This document shows positions 52,419 to 60,736 of a stretch of 64,000 nucleotides of DNA, piece after piece. The notes under the pieces are model-generated. The model made no database searches. It saw only the letters and a list, made by a program, of their open reading frames with translations, and was not told the origin of the DNA. How positions within the stretch are numbered: the stretch's first letter is position 1; each line of letters begins with the position of its first letter. A program made the translations under genes and the position numbers. The stretch comes from Vermiculatibacterium agrestimuris (GTDB lineage Bacteria > Bacillota > Clostridia > Oscillospirales > Oscillospiraceae): assembly GCF_943193085.1 (NCBI RefSeq), contig NZ_CALPCU010000001.1:171857-235856 (forward strand), written 5' to 3'.

Positions 52419-53405
52419 TCAGACAGTTTCCTGTCCGATCATAGTGCGCATAACGGTGTACTTGTCCTCGTCGATCCCCTTCTTCATGCTCAGCGCTTCC
52501 CGGATGTCAAAGTCCACATACTGGCTGTTTTGCTGGCACACGACCCGGTCGGTTTGGCCATTGGCCAGAAGCATAACGGCGGAATAGCCCATATGGGTGG
52601 CGTTGACACGGTCACGGGCGGAGGGAGCGCCGCCCCGCTGGATATGACCCAGCACGGTGACCCGGGTGTCCAGCGCGGTGGCGTCCTTGATCCTGGACGC
52701 CACTTCGTAGGAACTGCCCACGCCCTCGGCCACAATGATCATATAATGGGTGCGGCCGGTGAGCCGGGCACGGCGGATAGGCTCGATCACATCGGCCTCA
52801 AAGTCCACGGGCTTTTCCGGGATGAGGACGGCGGTGGCGCCGCAGGACAAGCCCACATAGAGAGCCAGGTGGCCCGCCCGGTGCCCCATGACCTCCACCA
52901 CGGAGCAGCGCTCGTGGGACTGCATCGTATCCTGGAGCTTGTCGATACACTCCACGGCGGTGTTGCAGGCGGTGTCATAGCCGATGGTGTAGCTGGAGCA
53001 GGCGATATCGTTGTCGATGGTGCCGGGCACGCCGATGACGGCGATGCCGTGCTCAGACAAGGCGTGAAGGCCCCGGAAGGTACCGTCGCCGCCGATGCCC
53101 ACGATGCCGTCCAGGCCCAGGAGCTTGCAGGTATTGACGGCCTTCTGCATGCCGGCCTCGGTACGGAACTCCTCGCTGCGGGCGGAGTAGAGCATGGTGC
53201 CGCCCAGCCGGGTGATACCGCTGACCCGGGCGTAGCCCATGACCTCGGCATCTCCGTTGATCAGGCCGTTAAAGCCACGGCGGATGCCCACACATTCAAT
53301 GCCCAGGTGAGTACAGGTACGCACCACAGCCCGAATGGCGGCATTCATGCCGGGGGCGTCTCCCCCGCTGGTCAAAACGCCGATACGGCGTACTGCGTTC
53401 TCCAT
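52419..53405 (-). CDS. pfkA: ATP-dependent 6-phosphofructokinase
   Basis: 328 aa. GVLTSGGDAPGMNAAIRAVV, GIGGDGTFRG, the catalytic Asp in PGTIDNDIA and GHIQRGGAPSARDR match bacterial ATP-PFK; the Gly at the GGDG motif favours ATP over pyrophosphate. ATG 53405 follows AAAGGGGA. It is 14 bp from purB and 38 bp from fba. Confidence 0.96.
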   Translation of the reverse strand: MENAVRRIGVLTSGGDAPGMNAAIRAVVRTCTHLGIECVGIRRGFNGLINGDAEVMGYARVSGITRLGGTMLYSARSEEFRTEAGMQKAVNTCKLLGLDGIVGIGGDGTFRGLHALSEHGIAVIGVPGTIDNDIACSSYTIGYDTACNTAVECIDKLQDTMQSHERCSVVEVMGHRAGHLALYVGLSCGATAVLIPEKPVDFEADVIEPIRRARLTGRTHYMIIVAEGVGSSYEVASRIKDATALDTRVTVLGHIQRGGAPSARDRVNATHMGYSAVMLLANGQTDRVVCQQNSQYVDFDIREALSMKKGIDEDKYTVMRTMIGQETV

Positions 53406-53419
53406 ATCATTATCCCCTT

Positions 53420-54856
53420 TCATACAGTCAGTTCAGTGTCTTGCTTATCCAATGCGAAAGCGTAACGGTCTATGACCGGCTTGACCGTTTCACATAAGAA
53501 CCGCTCTACCTGCTGTGGACAGCGGCCGATATATGCCTTGGGATCCAGATGGGCCTGGATCTCCTCCAGGGAAAGGCCCAGCATGGGCTCCTTCGCCATT
53601 CGCTCCACCAGGTCGTTGGGCAAACCCAACTCCTTAATAGTATGTCCCGCCTCCAGAGAAAGCTGGCGGATCCGCTCGTGAATGGCCTGTCGGTCGCCGC
53701 CCTTCTTTACCGCGTCCATCATGATGTTTTCGGTGGCCATGAAGGGCAGCTCTTCCAGTACGTGCTTTTCGATAACCTTCTCATGGACGATGAGACCGGA
53801 GGCCACATTGGTGTAAAGACTCAGAATGGAGTCCACGGCCAAGAATGACTCCGGAACGGAGATGCGCTTGTTGGCTGAGTCGTCCAGCGTCCGCTCAAAC
53901 CACTGGGTGGCGGCGGTGATGGCTGGATTCGCGGCGTCGGAAAGAACATACCGGGCCAGACCGCAAATACGCTCACAGCGCATTGGGTTGCGCTTATAGG
54001 GCATGGCCGAAGAGCCGATCTGTTTGGCCTCGAAGGGCTCCTCCACCTCCTTCAGATGGCATAGAAGCCGCAGGTCGGTGGCAAATTTGCTGGCGGATTG
54101 TGCGATGCCGGAGAGGGTGGCCAGAATGGCAGCGTCCACCTTCCGGGAATATGTCTGACCCGAAACGGGGACGACCCGCTGGAAGCCCATCTCGGCGGCG
54201 ATCTTCTCCTCCAGCGCCTCGACCTTTTCATGGTCGCCGTCAAAGAGCTCCAAAAAGCTGGCCTGGGTTCCGGTGGTGCCCTTGGAGCCCAACAGGGCCA
54301 GGCGGTCGATGCGGTACTCCACCTCGTCCAGATCCAGCAGAAGATCGTTCATCCAAAGGGTGGCCCGCTTCCCTACCGTCACCAGCTGGGCGGCCTGGAA
54401 GTGGGTATAGCCCAAAGTGGGCAGGGCCTTATAACGATCGGCAAAGGCCGCCAGATAACTCAGCACCTTCACCAATTTATCCCGAAGCAGCGTCAGGCCT
54501 TCCCGCATGAGAATGATATCGGTGTTATCCCCTACGTAACAGCTGGTGGCCCCCAGGTGGATGATGGGCATGGCTTTGGGGCACTGCTCCCCATACGCAT
54601 GGATGTGAGCCATTACATCGTGGCGGAGGGTCTTTTCCCAGCGGTCGGCGGCGTCGTAGTCGATGTCATCCACGTGAGCTTCCAGCTCTGCCACCTGCTG
54701 CGCTGTCACAGGCAGGCCCAGTTCCATCTCGCCTCTGGCCAGAGCGACCCAAAGCCGCCGCCAGGTGGAGAACTTTTTGTCCGGGGAGAAGAGATAGCGC
54801 ATCTCGGCGCTGGCATATCGAGAACAAAGCGGGGTCTCGTAACTGTTTTTGTTCAT
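53420..54856 (-). CDS. purB: Adenylosuccinate lyase
   Basis: 478 aa. It performs two fumarate-releasing steps of purine synthesis. Signature GSSAMPYKRNPMRCE is present, with the His in THFQAAQ and TRKV-type QTYSRKVD. It heads a run purB-pfkA-fba; its predicted promoter (TTGCCC-18-TACAAT, about 54899-54934, minus strand) lies in the terminator of the upstream aminotransferase. Confidence 0.96.
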   Translation of the reverse strand: MNKNSYETPLCSRYASAEMRYLFSPDKKFSTWRRLWVALARGEMELGLPVTAQQVAELEAHVDDIDYDAADRWEKTLRHDVMAHIHAYGEQCPKAMPIIHLGATSCYVGDNTDIILMREGLTLLRDKLVKVLSYLAAFADRYKALPTLGYTHFQAAQLVTVGKRATLWMNDLLLDLDEVEYRIDRLALLGSKGTTGTQASFLELFDGDHEKVEALEEKIAAEMGFQRVVPVSGQTYSRKVDAAILATLSGIAQSASKFATDLRLLCHLKEVEEPFEAKQIGSSAMPYKRNPMRCERICGLARYVLSDAANPAITAATQWFERTLDDSANKRISVPESFLAVDSILSLYTNVASGLIVHEKVIEKHVLEELPFMATENIMMDAVKKGGDRQAIHERIRQLSLEAGHTIKELGLPNDLVERMAKEPMLGLSLEEIQAHLDPKAYIGRCPQQVERFLCETVKPVIDRYAFALDKQDTELTV

Positions 54857-54912
54857 GGCTCCCTCATTCCTCGTTTCAACGAAAAAGAAAAGACTGGAAA
54901 CTATTGTACCAC

Positions 54913-54950
54913 AAAAAGGCAGATAGGGGCAACCCCTACCCGCCTTTTTT
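54913..54950 (-). terminator. Terminator after the aminotransferase
   Basis: AAAAAGGC...TAGGGG and CCCCTA...GCCTTTTTT form an interrupted stem. It lies 10 bp past the stop codon. Confidence 0.85.
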
Positions 54951-54959
54951 GTGAAAATT

Positions 54960-56150
54960 TTATCGATTCAGAAAACGCTCCAACCGGTCAAGCCCTTCCC
55001 GGATATTCTCCATAGAGGCGGCGTAGGACCAGCGGACAAAGCCGGGCGCCTCAAAGCCCTCTCCGGGAACCAGGGCGACGAGCCCCTGCTTGAGAAATTC
55101 GGTGGCGAAATCCTCTCCACTCTGGATGAGGACGCCGCCAATGGTCTTTCCGATGAGCTTTTCAATGTTCATCATCACATAGAAAGCGCCCTCGGGCTTA
55201 ATACAGCTCACGCCTTCGATGGCGTTCATCCGCTCCACCATGTAGTTGCGCCGCTCCTCAAAGGCCGCTTTCATGACGGCCACCGCCTCCTGGGAGGCGG
55301 TAAGGGCGGTGAGCGCCGCCTTCTGAGAGATCGCACAGGGCGAGCCGGTGGAGTGGCTGACAAAATTGGACATGAGTTTGGCGATGACCGGCTGGGCCAG
55401 GGCGTAGCCGATGCGCCAGCCGGTCATCGCGTAAGATTTGGATACACCGTTGATGAGGATGGTGTGCTCCTTGACCTCCTGACTCAGGGAGGCCACGCTG
55501 GTAAAGGGCTTTCCATCGTAGATGAGGTTGCAGTAGATCTCGTCGGAGATGATGTAGAGATCGTGCTTGACACACACATCGGCCAGGGCCTTGAGCTGGA
55601 CAGCATCATAGACCATGCCGGTGGGATTGGAGGGATTATTGAGGATGATGGCCTTGGTTTTGGAGGTGATGGCCCTCTCCAGCTTCTGGGGTGAGAGCTT
55701 AAAGTCTTCGTCCTCGGTGGCGCTTACCATCACCGGCGTCCCCCCTACCATGCGGATCAGCTCGTAATAGCTCACCCAGGCGGGTGTGGGCAGGATGACC
55801 TCATCTCCGGGATTGACGATGGCTCGAAGGGCCAGATAAACCAGATGCTTGGCGCCGCTGGAGACCACCACTTGATTGGGGGCGTATTCTACGCCGCAGT
55901 CAACCTTCATTCTGGCGCAGATCGCCGTCTTCAGATCCAGGTCGCCGGAGGCGGGAGTATAGCGGGTGTAATTATCCCGAATGGCCTGAAAGGCAGCGTC
56001 CTTAATGTGGCTGGGGGTGGGAAAATCCGGCTCGCCGGCGGCGAAACCAATGACATCCTGTCCTTCTGCCTTCATCTGCTTGTACAGACTGTCAATGGCC
56101 ATGGTGGTCGAAGCGCGTACCCCCATGGCGATATGGGAAAGCTCCTTCAT
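54960..56150 (-). CDS. Pyridoxal-dependent aminotransferase, aspartate/aromatic class (AspC/PatA-like)
   Basis: 396 aa. Class I aminotransferase with GFAAGEPDFPTP, NNPSNPTGMVY, SDEIYCNLIYDG and the PLP Lys in VSKSYAMTGWRIGYA. The lineage matches bacterial aspartate aminotransferases; it could equally use aromatic substrates. ATG 56150 has GAGGAATG upstream. Single gene. Confidence 0.93.
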   Translation of the reverse strand: MKELSHIAMGVRASTTMAIDSLYKQMKAEGQDVIGFAAGEPDFPTPSHIKDAAFQAIRDNYTRYTPASGDLDLKTAICARMKVDCGVEYAPNQVVVSSGAKHLVYLALRAIVNPGDEVILPTPAWVSYYELIRMVGGTPVMVSATEDEDFKLSPQKLERAITSKTKAIILNNPSNPTGMVYDAVQLKALADVCVKHDLYIISDEIYCNLIYDGKPFTSVASLSQEVKEHTILINGVSKSYAMTGWRIGYALAQPVIAKLMSNFVSHSTGSPCAISQKAALTALTASQEAVAVMKAAFEERRNYMVERMNAIEGVSCIKPEGAFYVMMNIEKLIGKTIGGVLIQSGEDFATEFLKQGLVALVPGEGFEAPGFVRWSYAASMENIREGLDRLERFLNR

Positions 56151-56227
56151 CCTTCATTCCTCCTGAAAAACTGGTTCAAACCACCGATATTATAGGTGCG
56201 GCCGAGGAAAAAAGCAAGCCCTTTTCC

Positions 56228-57019
56228 TCAGCTTCTGCGCTTCGGTTCGGTATTCTTCTGATAGAGCAGAAAAAGTCCTTTCAGCAGCAATTCGGGATCC
56301 TGCTGGATCGCGTGGCGGCAATAGGGCACCACCTCGTCGGCATAGCATCCGGTGGCGATAATGGCGGCGGTGCATCCGATCTCCTCCTCCAGCCGCTGGA
56401 GCATCCCATCCACCAGACTGGCGTTGCCGTAGATGACGCCGGATTGCATTGCGTCCACCGTGTTGTGACCAAGAAGAGACGCTGGGCGCATCAGGGAAAT
56501 GTGGGGTAGCTCGGCAGCCTGCCGGGACAGGGCCTCCAGTCCTACCCGGACGCCGGGGGCGATAACGCAGCCCTCGTAGACGTTGCCCCGGAGCAGAGAG
56601 AAGGTGATGGCGGTGCCGAAGTCCACTACAATGACGGGAGAGGGACTGCGGTCATATTTGTCAATGGCGCCGACACAGTAGGCCACGATATCCGCCCCCA
56701 GCTGCGCGTGCATATCGGAGCGGATGTCCAGCCCTGTACGGATACCTGTTCCCACGACAAGGGGCGGCCTGCCGGTGAGGCGCTCTATGGCCTGCGTCAA
56801 GGCGGCGGTCACCGGCGGGACAACACTGGCGACAATACCGCCGGTGATCTGCTTCGGCTCTACATGGTAGAGCTGGAACAGAGAGAAGAGCTGAATGGCA
56901 AACTGATCGCCTGTAGCGTGAGGATCGGTGGAGCAGGTGGAGCGCAGCGCCAGCTCTCCCCCCTCCTCAAACAGGGCCAGAGTGGTGATGGAATTTCCGA
57001 TATCGGCAGCGAGGATCAT
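56228..57019 (-). CDS. coaX: Type III pantothenate kinase
   Basis: 263 aa. First step of coenzyme A synthesis. ATP-site ILAADIGNSITTLALF, GADIVAYCVGAIDKY and VVDFGTAITFSLL with GCVIAPGVRVGLEAL match CoaX. The ATG at 57019 is near AAGGAGC. It is the last chromosomal gene before the second element. Confidence 0.95.
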   Translation of the reverse strand: MILAADIGNSITTLALFEEGGELALRSTCSTDPHATGDQFAIQLFSLFQLYHVEPKQITGGIVASVVPPVTAALTQAIERLTGRPPLVVGTGIRTGLDIRSDMHAQLGADIVAYCVGAIDKYDRSPSPVIVVDFGTAITFSLLRGNVYEGCVIAPGVRVGLEALSRQAAELPHISLMRPASLLGHNTVDAMQSGVIYGNASLVDGMLQRLEEEIGCTAAIIATGCYADEVVPYCRHAIQQDPELLLKGLFLLYQKNTEPKRRS

Positions 57020-57050
57020 AGTTCCAGCTCCTTTTTTCCTTCTTTTCTAC

Positions 57051-57079
57051 AGTATACCACCATAGGGAAAATTTCACAA
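57051..57079 (-). promoter_or_regulatory. coaX promoter
   Basis: Minus strand TTGTGA (57074-57079), 17-bp spacer, TATACT (57051-57056). The second element must begin to the right of about 57080. Confidence 0.7.
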
Positions 57080-57112
57080 GCGGAAGCAGTATGCAAAAAA
57101 GAGGAGACGCAA

Positions 57113-57178
57113 ATGGCCGTGTCTGATAAGGAAGTAACCGAAGCAACGGACCGGGCAGACGGGCAAGTGGTAATATGA
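57113..57178 (+). CDS. Small reading frame at the element edge, 21 aa
   Basis: MAVSDKEVTEATDRADGQVVI, with GAGGAG 6 bases upstream and a terminator at its stop. I do not recognise it. It may be a real short peptide or the surviving tail of a gene lost when the element inserted. Confidence 0.3.
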   Translation: MAVSDKEVTEATDRADGQVVI

Positions 57179-57218
57179 AAACGGCAGGGACCAGTTACAA
57201 GCTGGCCCCTGCTGTTTT
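57177..57218 (+). terminator. Terminator at the left edge of the second element
   Basis: ACGGCAGGGACCAG with CTGGCCCCTGCTGT (one mismatch) followed by TTTTTC. Confidence 0.75.
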
Positions 57219-57410
57219 TCTATGTTCATCGGTCTTGCCCCCGTCCTACGCCCCGCAGGGCGTGAGAGCGTCAGCAATTCGGGAGAATTGCGAGAAGCGT
57301 ACCAAACCGCTGGCCCCGCCTTATGCTCACCCATCAGCAAGCATCCTGCCACCCCACCGTGGCGGGCCACTTGGCTCACGGGTCTGCATATACCACCCTC
57401 TGAACAACCT
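57219..57410. other. Non-coding edge region of the second element
   Basis: GC-rich stretch with no supported gene. Frames on both strands are open but look like chance. From memory, sequences like this recur at ends of clostridial integrative elements and are often mis-annotated as short proteins. Confidence 0.4.
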
Positions 57411-57737
57411 TTATTTGATTTGGCTAAGTCGCTCTAATATATCAAGGGCGGCTTCCTTTATATCCGGGGAACAGGAACGCAAAAGGGCCACCACTCGCTC
57501 GTTGGCATAGTTCGCCTCCTGGATTTGTACCCCGGTCAATAGCTTCGAGAGGTTAAGCCCCAATGCACCACATAAAGCATCCAACAGCTCTAAAGTAGGT
57601 CGTACCCGCCCGTTTTCAACCTTTGACAAGTAAACCACTGTAATGCCCACTTGTTCAGCAAGGACTTCCTGGGTCATGTTTTGTCCTTTGCGGCTGTCTT
57701 GGATCCGTTGTCCTATGATTTGATAATCAATCGCCAT
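57411..57737 (-). CDS. XRE family DNA-binding protein
   Basis: 108 aa. Residues 8-65 are a Cro/C1-type helix-turn-helix (IGQRIQDSRKGQNMTQEVLAEQVGITVVYLSKVENG). The tail is helical. It is divergent from the membrane operon across a 121-bp gap and is the likely repressor of it or of the element. No strong ribosome binding site precedes ATG 57737. Confidence 0.88.
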   Translation of the reverse strand: MAIDYQIIGQRIQDSRKGQNMTQEVLAEQVGITVVYLSKVENGRVRPTLELLDALCGALGLNLSKLLTGVQIQEANYANERVVALLRSCSPDIKEAALDILERLSQIK

Positions 57738-57785
57738 ATTATCACCGAAGCTATTTTATATGACTTGACCTATCTTTTTAATATC

Positions 57786-57813
57786 TTGACAGATTAACTT
57801 AATGTGATAGAAT
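57786..57813 (+). promoter_or_regulatory. Promoter of the membrane operon
   Basis: TTGACA (57786-57791), 16-bp spacer, TAGAAT (57808-57813), 45 bp before the first gene. A related CTTGACCTATC sits 18 bp upstream and could be part of an operator. Confidence 0.65.
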
Positions 57814-57858
57814 AAGTTTGAGGCAAAATCTCTCAAAATTATCAGAGGGGGAATAAAC

Positions 57859-58701
57859 ATGAAAGAATGTCCAAGCTGTAAGGCAAAGAACAGAAATGAC
57901 GCTTCCATTTGTGCGGAGTGCGGGGCTGACCTGAAAGACGTACCCGCCACCGCCGACGAGTGGGCCACTGCCGCCGGGGATTTTCTGAACAAGGCAAAGA
58001 CTGCGGCGACCACCGGGGCGAAAAAAGTCAAGGAAGTTGCCCAGACCGGGGCGGCGAAAGTGCAGAGGGCTATGGAGGACGCCGAACAAAAGGCGGAGGC
58101 CGCCAAAGCCGCTGGCGTTTCTTCTGGTGGCTGGGACGCCGCCGTGGATACGCCCGCCTCTGCTCCCATGGGTGGCGTACCCCAAAAGGGTGGTAGTATT
58201 TTGGTAGACCAGAGTGAACAAATTGTCGCTACCATTGGCAACAATTACCTCCAGAATTTTTTGACTGGCGGGGCTGTGGCTCAGAGCATTGGCTTACTGA
58301 CCCAAAAGCGGTTCTATTACAAGGGCCGGAATTTCAGCGGCGAGGGCAAGGCCATGAAAAACACCACCGAAGAAGGCGTGGTGTCCATTGAGGATATTAC
58401 CTTTACCATGTTTAGCCACACCCGGCACATCGGCGCACTGGTGTTTGCCATTCTTTTGACTGTAGTAGGGGTTTTCTTCCTGGGCATTTCTGGAATGGAG
58501 GCCATGTGTCCTATTCTTTTTGTTGCCGCTCTTCCGTTCTACATCATGTATTTTGTGAACCGCCAGACCCTGTTTGTGATCTCATTCCCCGGCGGCGGTT
58601 TTGGCTTTGACGTGAAATATTACCCCATCGCCGACATCCGGGACTTCCAGCGCCAGCTCCACCTGCTGAAAGATCACCGCAAGGAGGGCGGGGACGCATG
58701 A
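57859..58701 (+). CDS. Zinc-ribbon membrane protein with PH-like module (first gene of triad)
   Basis: 280 aa. Function unknown. A zinc ribbon with C4, C7, C18 and C21 opens the protein, then an Ala/Lys-rich helical linker (about 30-95). Residues about 112-190 are beta-rich with the phrase LLTQKRFYYKG, followed by two adjacent membrane helices (IGALVFAILLTVVGVFFLG and CPILFVAALPFYIMYFV). The C-terminus NRQTLFVISFPGGGFGFDVKYYPIADIRDFQRQL returns to the cytoplasm. The N- and C-terminal beta segments resemble a bacterial PH-like fold split by the membrane hairpin; that is inference. RBS GAGGGGG. It overlaps the next gene by 4 bases (ATGA). Confidence 0.8.
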   Translation: MKECPSCKAKNRNDASICAECGADLKDVPATADEWATAAGDFLNKAKTAATTGAKKVKEVAQTGAAKVQRAMEDAEQKAEAAKAAGVSSGGWDAAVDTPASAPMGGVPQKGGSILVDQSEQIVATIGNNYLQNFLTGGAVAQSIGLLTQKRFYYKGRNFSGEGKAMKNTTEEGVVSIEDITFTMFSHTRHIGALVFAILLTVVGVFFLGISGMEAMCPILFVAALPFYIMYFVNRQTLFVISFPGGGFGFDVKYYPIADIRDFQRQLHLLKDHRKEGGDA

Positions 58702-60149
58702 GAGAACAATATCCCTTTTTCCGGGACGGTGACGAACAGACCCGGGCCGTCATCGGAGAGGAAGCGATCAACGCCGACCTGGACGGCGAGTATCAAAAGC
58801 CCTACGCCGTTCTCACCCAAAAGCGGCTTTACTGCAAAAACGAGCAGGGAAATTTCATCACAGACGCCGCCGCTCTGCGCTCGGCGGGCAAGGGCCTTTT
58901 GCCGGGGCAGAACTGGTTTTTGTGGGCGGTAGCGGCCTGTGTAAGTTTGTTGCTGGTACTGCTGTGCCTCTGGTATTGGGGATTGGACGGGCGGTGGCGT
59001 ACTGAAAATATCAGCTATGACGCCCAAAGATACATCGACAAATACCATGTTTTTGAAGAGCAAGTAAAGGAATATGAGGAACAGTTAGCACTTTATGATG
59101 AGGCCCAAGGGAAACAGGAAGAGTATGAGAAAATTTGGAACGACAATGGATACGAAGAAATCGCGCAGGAAATCAGCGAACGCCTATCAGAGGTAAACTC
59201 CGCACAGCAAAAAATAGATCAACTCACCAAAACGGTAAGCGATATGCGGACCGAAATTGCTGACTGTGAAAAACAAATAGCGGATAACCAAGGTGTCATT
59301 CAGAGTAAGCAGAAAAAAAGGCAGGAAATTATTGCTGAGTGGAACAAAACCTATCCCAGATATAAAGAGTATTATGACTTGCATTACTGGGTGGAAGCAT
59401 CTGATTTAGCAAAAAAACTTAACAGCTTGAGCGATGAACGGGATCGACTGTCAAAAGAGATTAAAGATTTGCAGTCAAAAAACCAGTCACTTCAAACTAA
59501 AATTGCAAAGCTTCAAGCTGAACTGCCAGAGTATCAGAGCAATATTGATGAGACGCAGGCAGAAGTAGATACCCTCCGGGGAAAGTTCACAGAAGAATAT
59601 GGTGAAAAAAGTTCGGAAATAGACGCAATGAGGCAGAACATTGCCGAGCAAAAAGATATTCAAGCCAGCATTGACTGTGATAACCTGAAAAGTGAGATTC
59701 AGCGTTTCGAGGACAGCAAAGCCGATTACAAGAACGCCCAGAGCGTCCAGCGGAAGGTCAAGCTGTTCCTACCCTGCCTATTGGTCTTTGCCGCCTGTGT
59801 GGTCGTTTTTATCATTCTTACCGCATTAAAACGGACAAAACCCGCCGTGATTGCGGCCCTGGCTTCCATTGGCATGGGGCTGATATGTGCGTCTCTATCC
59901 GAAACGAGTGGCTTTGGCTATTATTACATCGTGCCCCTGTCTCTGGCTGTTGCCTTGCAGGTATTGCGTGTTCTGGCGGTGGTGCTGGTGGTGCTGGCCC
60001 TGTGGTGGAACCGCAAGCAAACCGTGTTCCAGATCGTCCACAATGCCGGGGCATTTTCCTTCACGCCCAGCGTGTACCCCGCCGAGGAATTGAGGCAGTT
60101 TGCCGAGCAAGTGCGGCTTATGCGGGAGGGCGAGGCGAATGGTGAGTAA
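58698..60149 (+). CDS. Membrane protein with long extracellular coiled coil (second gene of triad)
   Basis: 483 aa. Function unknown. Residues 10-65 repeat the first protein's N-terminal module (YAVLTQKRLYCKNEQG). TM1 is about 73-98. A charged heptad-rich coiled coil runs from about 110 to 340 (EEQVKEYEEQLALYDEAQ...KKLNSLSDERDRLSKEIKD). TM2-TM4 lie about 353-445, and the C-terminus NRKQTVFQIVHNAGAFSFTP...ELRQFAEQV matches the end of the first protein. Basic residues after TM2 (KRTK) favour a topology with the coiled coil outside the cell. It is coupled to the first gene (ATGA) and overlaps the third by 11 bases. Confidence 0.8.
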   Translation: MREQYPFFRDGDEQTRAVIGEEAINADLDGEYQKPYAVLTQKRLYCKNEQGNFITDAAALRSAGKGLLPGQNWFLWAVAACVSLLLVLLCLWYWGLDGRWRTENISYDAQRYIDKYHVFEEQVKEYEEQLALYDEAQGKQEEYEKIWNDNGYEEIAQEISERLSEVNSAQQKIDQLTKTVSDMRTEIADCEKQIADNQGVIQSKQKKRQEIIAEWNKTYPRYKEYYDLHYWVEASDLAKKLNSLSDERDRLSKEIKDLQSKNQSLQTKIAKLQAELPEYQSNIDETQAEVDTLRGKFTEEYGEKSSEIDAMRQNIAEQKDIQASIDCDNLKSEIQRFEDSKADYKNAQSVQRKVKLFLPCLLVFAACVVVFIILTALKRTKPAVIAALASIGMGLICASLSETSGFGYYYIVPLSLAVALQVLRVLAVVLVVLALWWNRKQTVFQIVHNAGAFSFTPSVYPAEELRQFAEQVRLMREGEANGE

Positions 60150-60678
60150 CCCCGGCTTTCTGCTCTCTGGGGCGGTCTGCTCCGCTGTCCTCGCCCCGGA
60201 GGCCGTCACCGTCAAAGGGAACTATTACCGCTATGACCTACATAAGCGGCGCAAGGTGTCTGGGCCTGTGACGGTGGACTTGCTGAACGTCCTCCGGGTG
60301 GGCCTCACAAAGACCTACTCCCGGCTTATGTTCGCCTTTCCCATGGGCTTCGGGCTGCTGACCCTGTTCATCCGGGCCATTCCCGCCCTGGAAGTCAAAA
60401 AGACCTTTTTCGAGATTGAGGACGTGTGGGACGCTTCGGTGGGCATGACCCTTTGGAGCCTGCCCCATCAAGATTTTCTCTGGAAGCTGTGCGGCGTTCT
60501 GTGTCTGCTCACCATCCCTTTGTACTGGCTGAGTTACCGCAACGACCTGGAAATCAACACCACCAAGGGGCGGTATCTGCTTCCCCGCAAGGGGATGGAA
60601 GCGGCACAGATCGCCAGCTTCCAGCGGGAGTTTACAAGGCTGAAAGAGGCTCGACAAAAGGTCCAAAAAGGCGCATAA
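60139..60678 (+). CDS. Membrane protein, third gene of triad
   Basis: 179 aa. Function unknown. A beta-rich start (GFLLSGAVCSAVLAPEAVTVKGNYYRYDLHKRRKVSG) is followed by two membrane helices (SRLMFAFPMGFGLLTLFI and FLWKLCGVLCLLTIPLYWLSY). It ends in YRNDLEINTTKGRYLL...IASFQREFTRLKEA, the same closing module as the two genes before it. The start ATG 60139 is inside the end of the second gene, so translation is coupled. A terminator follows at 60681. Confidence 0.75.
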   Translation: MVSNPGFLLSGAVCSAVLAPEAVTVKGNYYRYDLHKRRKVSGPVTVDLLNVLRVGLTKTYSRLMFAFPMGFGLLTLFIRAIPALEVKKTFFEIEDVWDASVGMTLWSLPHQDFLWKLCGVLCLLTIPLYWLSYRNDLEINTTKGRYLLPRKGMEAAQIASFQREFTRLKEARQKVQKGA

Positions 60679-60680
60679 TG

Positions 60681-60712
60681 AAAGCGGCTGGCGTAAACGC
60701 TGGCCGCTTTTA
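60681..60712 (+). terminator. Terminator of the membrane operon
   Basis: AAAGCGGC (60681-60688) with GCCGCTTT (60703-60710), reinforced by an inner GCGT/ACGC; a short T-run follows. Confidence 0.8.
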
Positions 60713-60736
60713 TCCATAGAAAGCGGGGAATTGACT

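Noticed and set aside
57074..57093. Rex operator at the coaX promoter
   Set aside because: Only one half-site, TTGTGAAA, is present; the other half does not match.
57074..57437. Open frames on both strands near the left edge of the second element
   Set aside because: They overlap each other and a terminator, lack ribosome binding sites and resemble commonly mis-annotated element-edge sequence.
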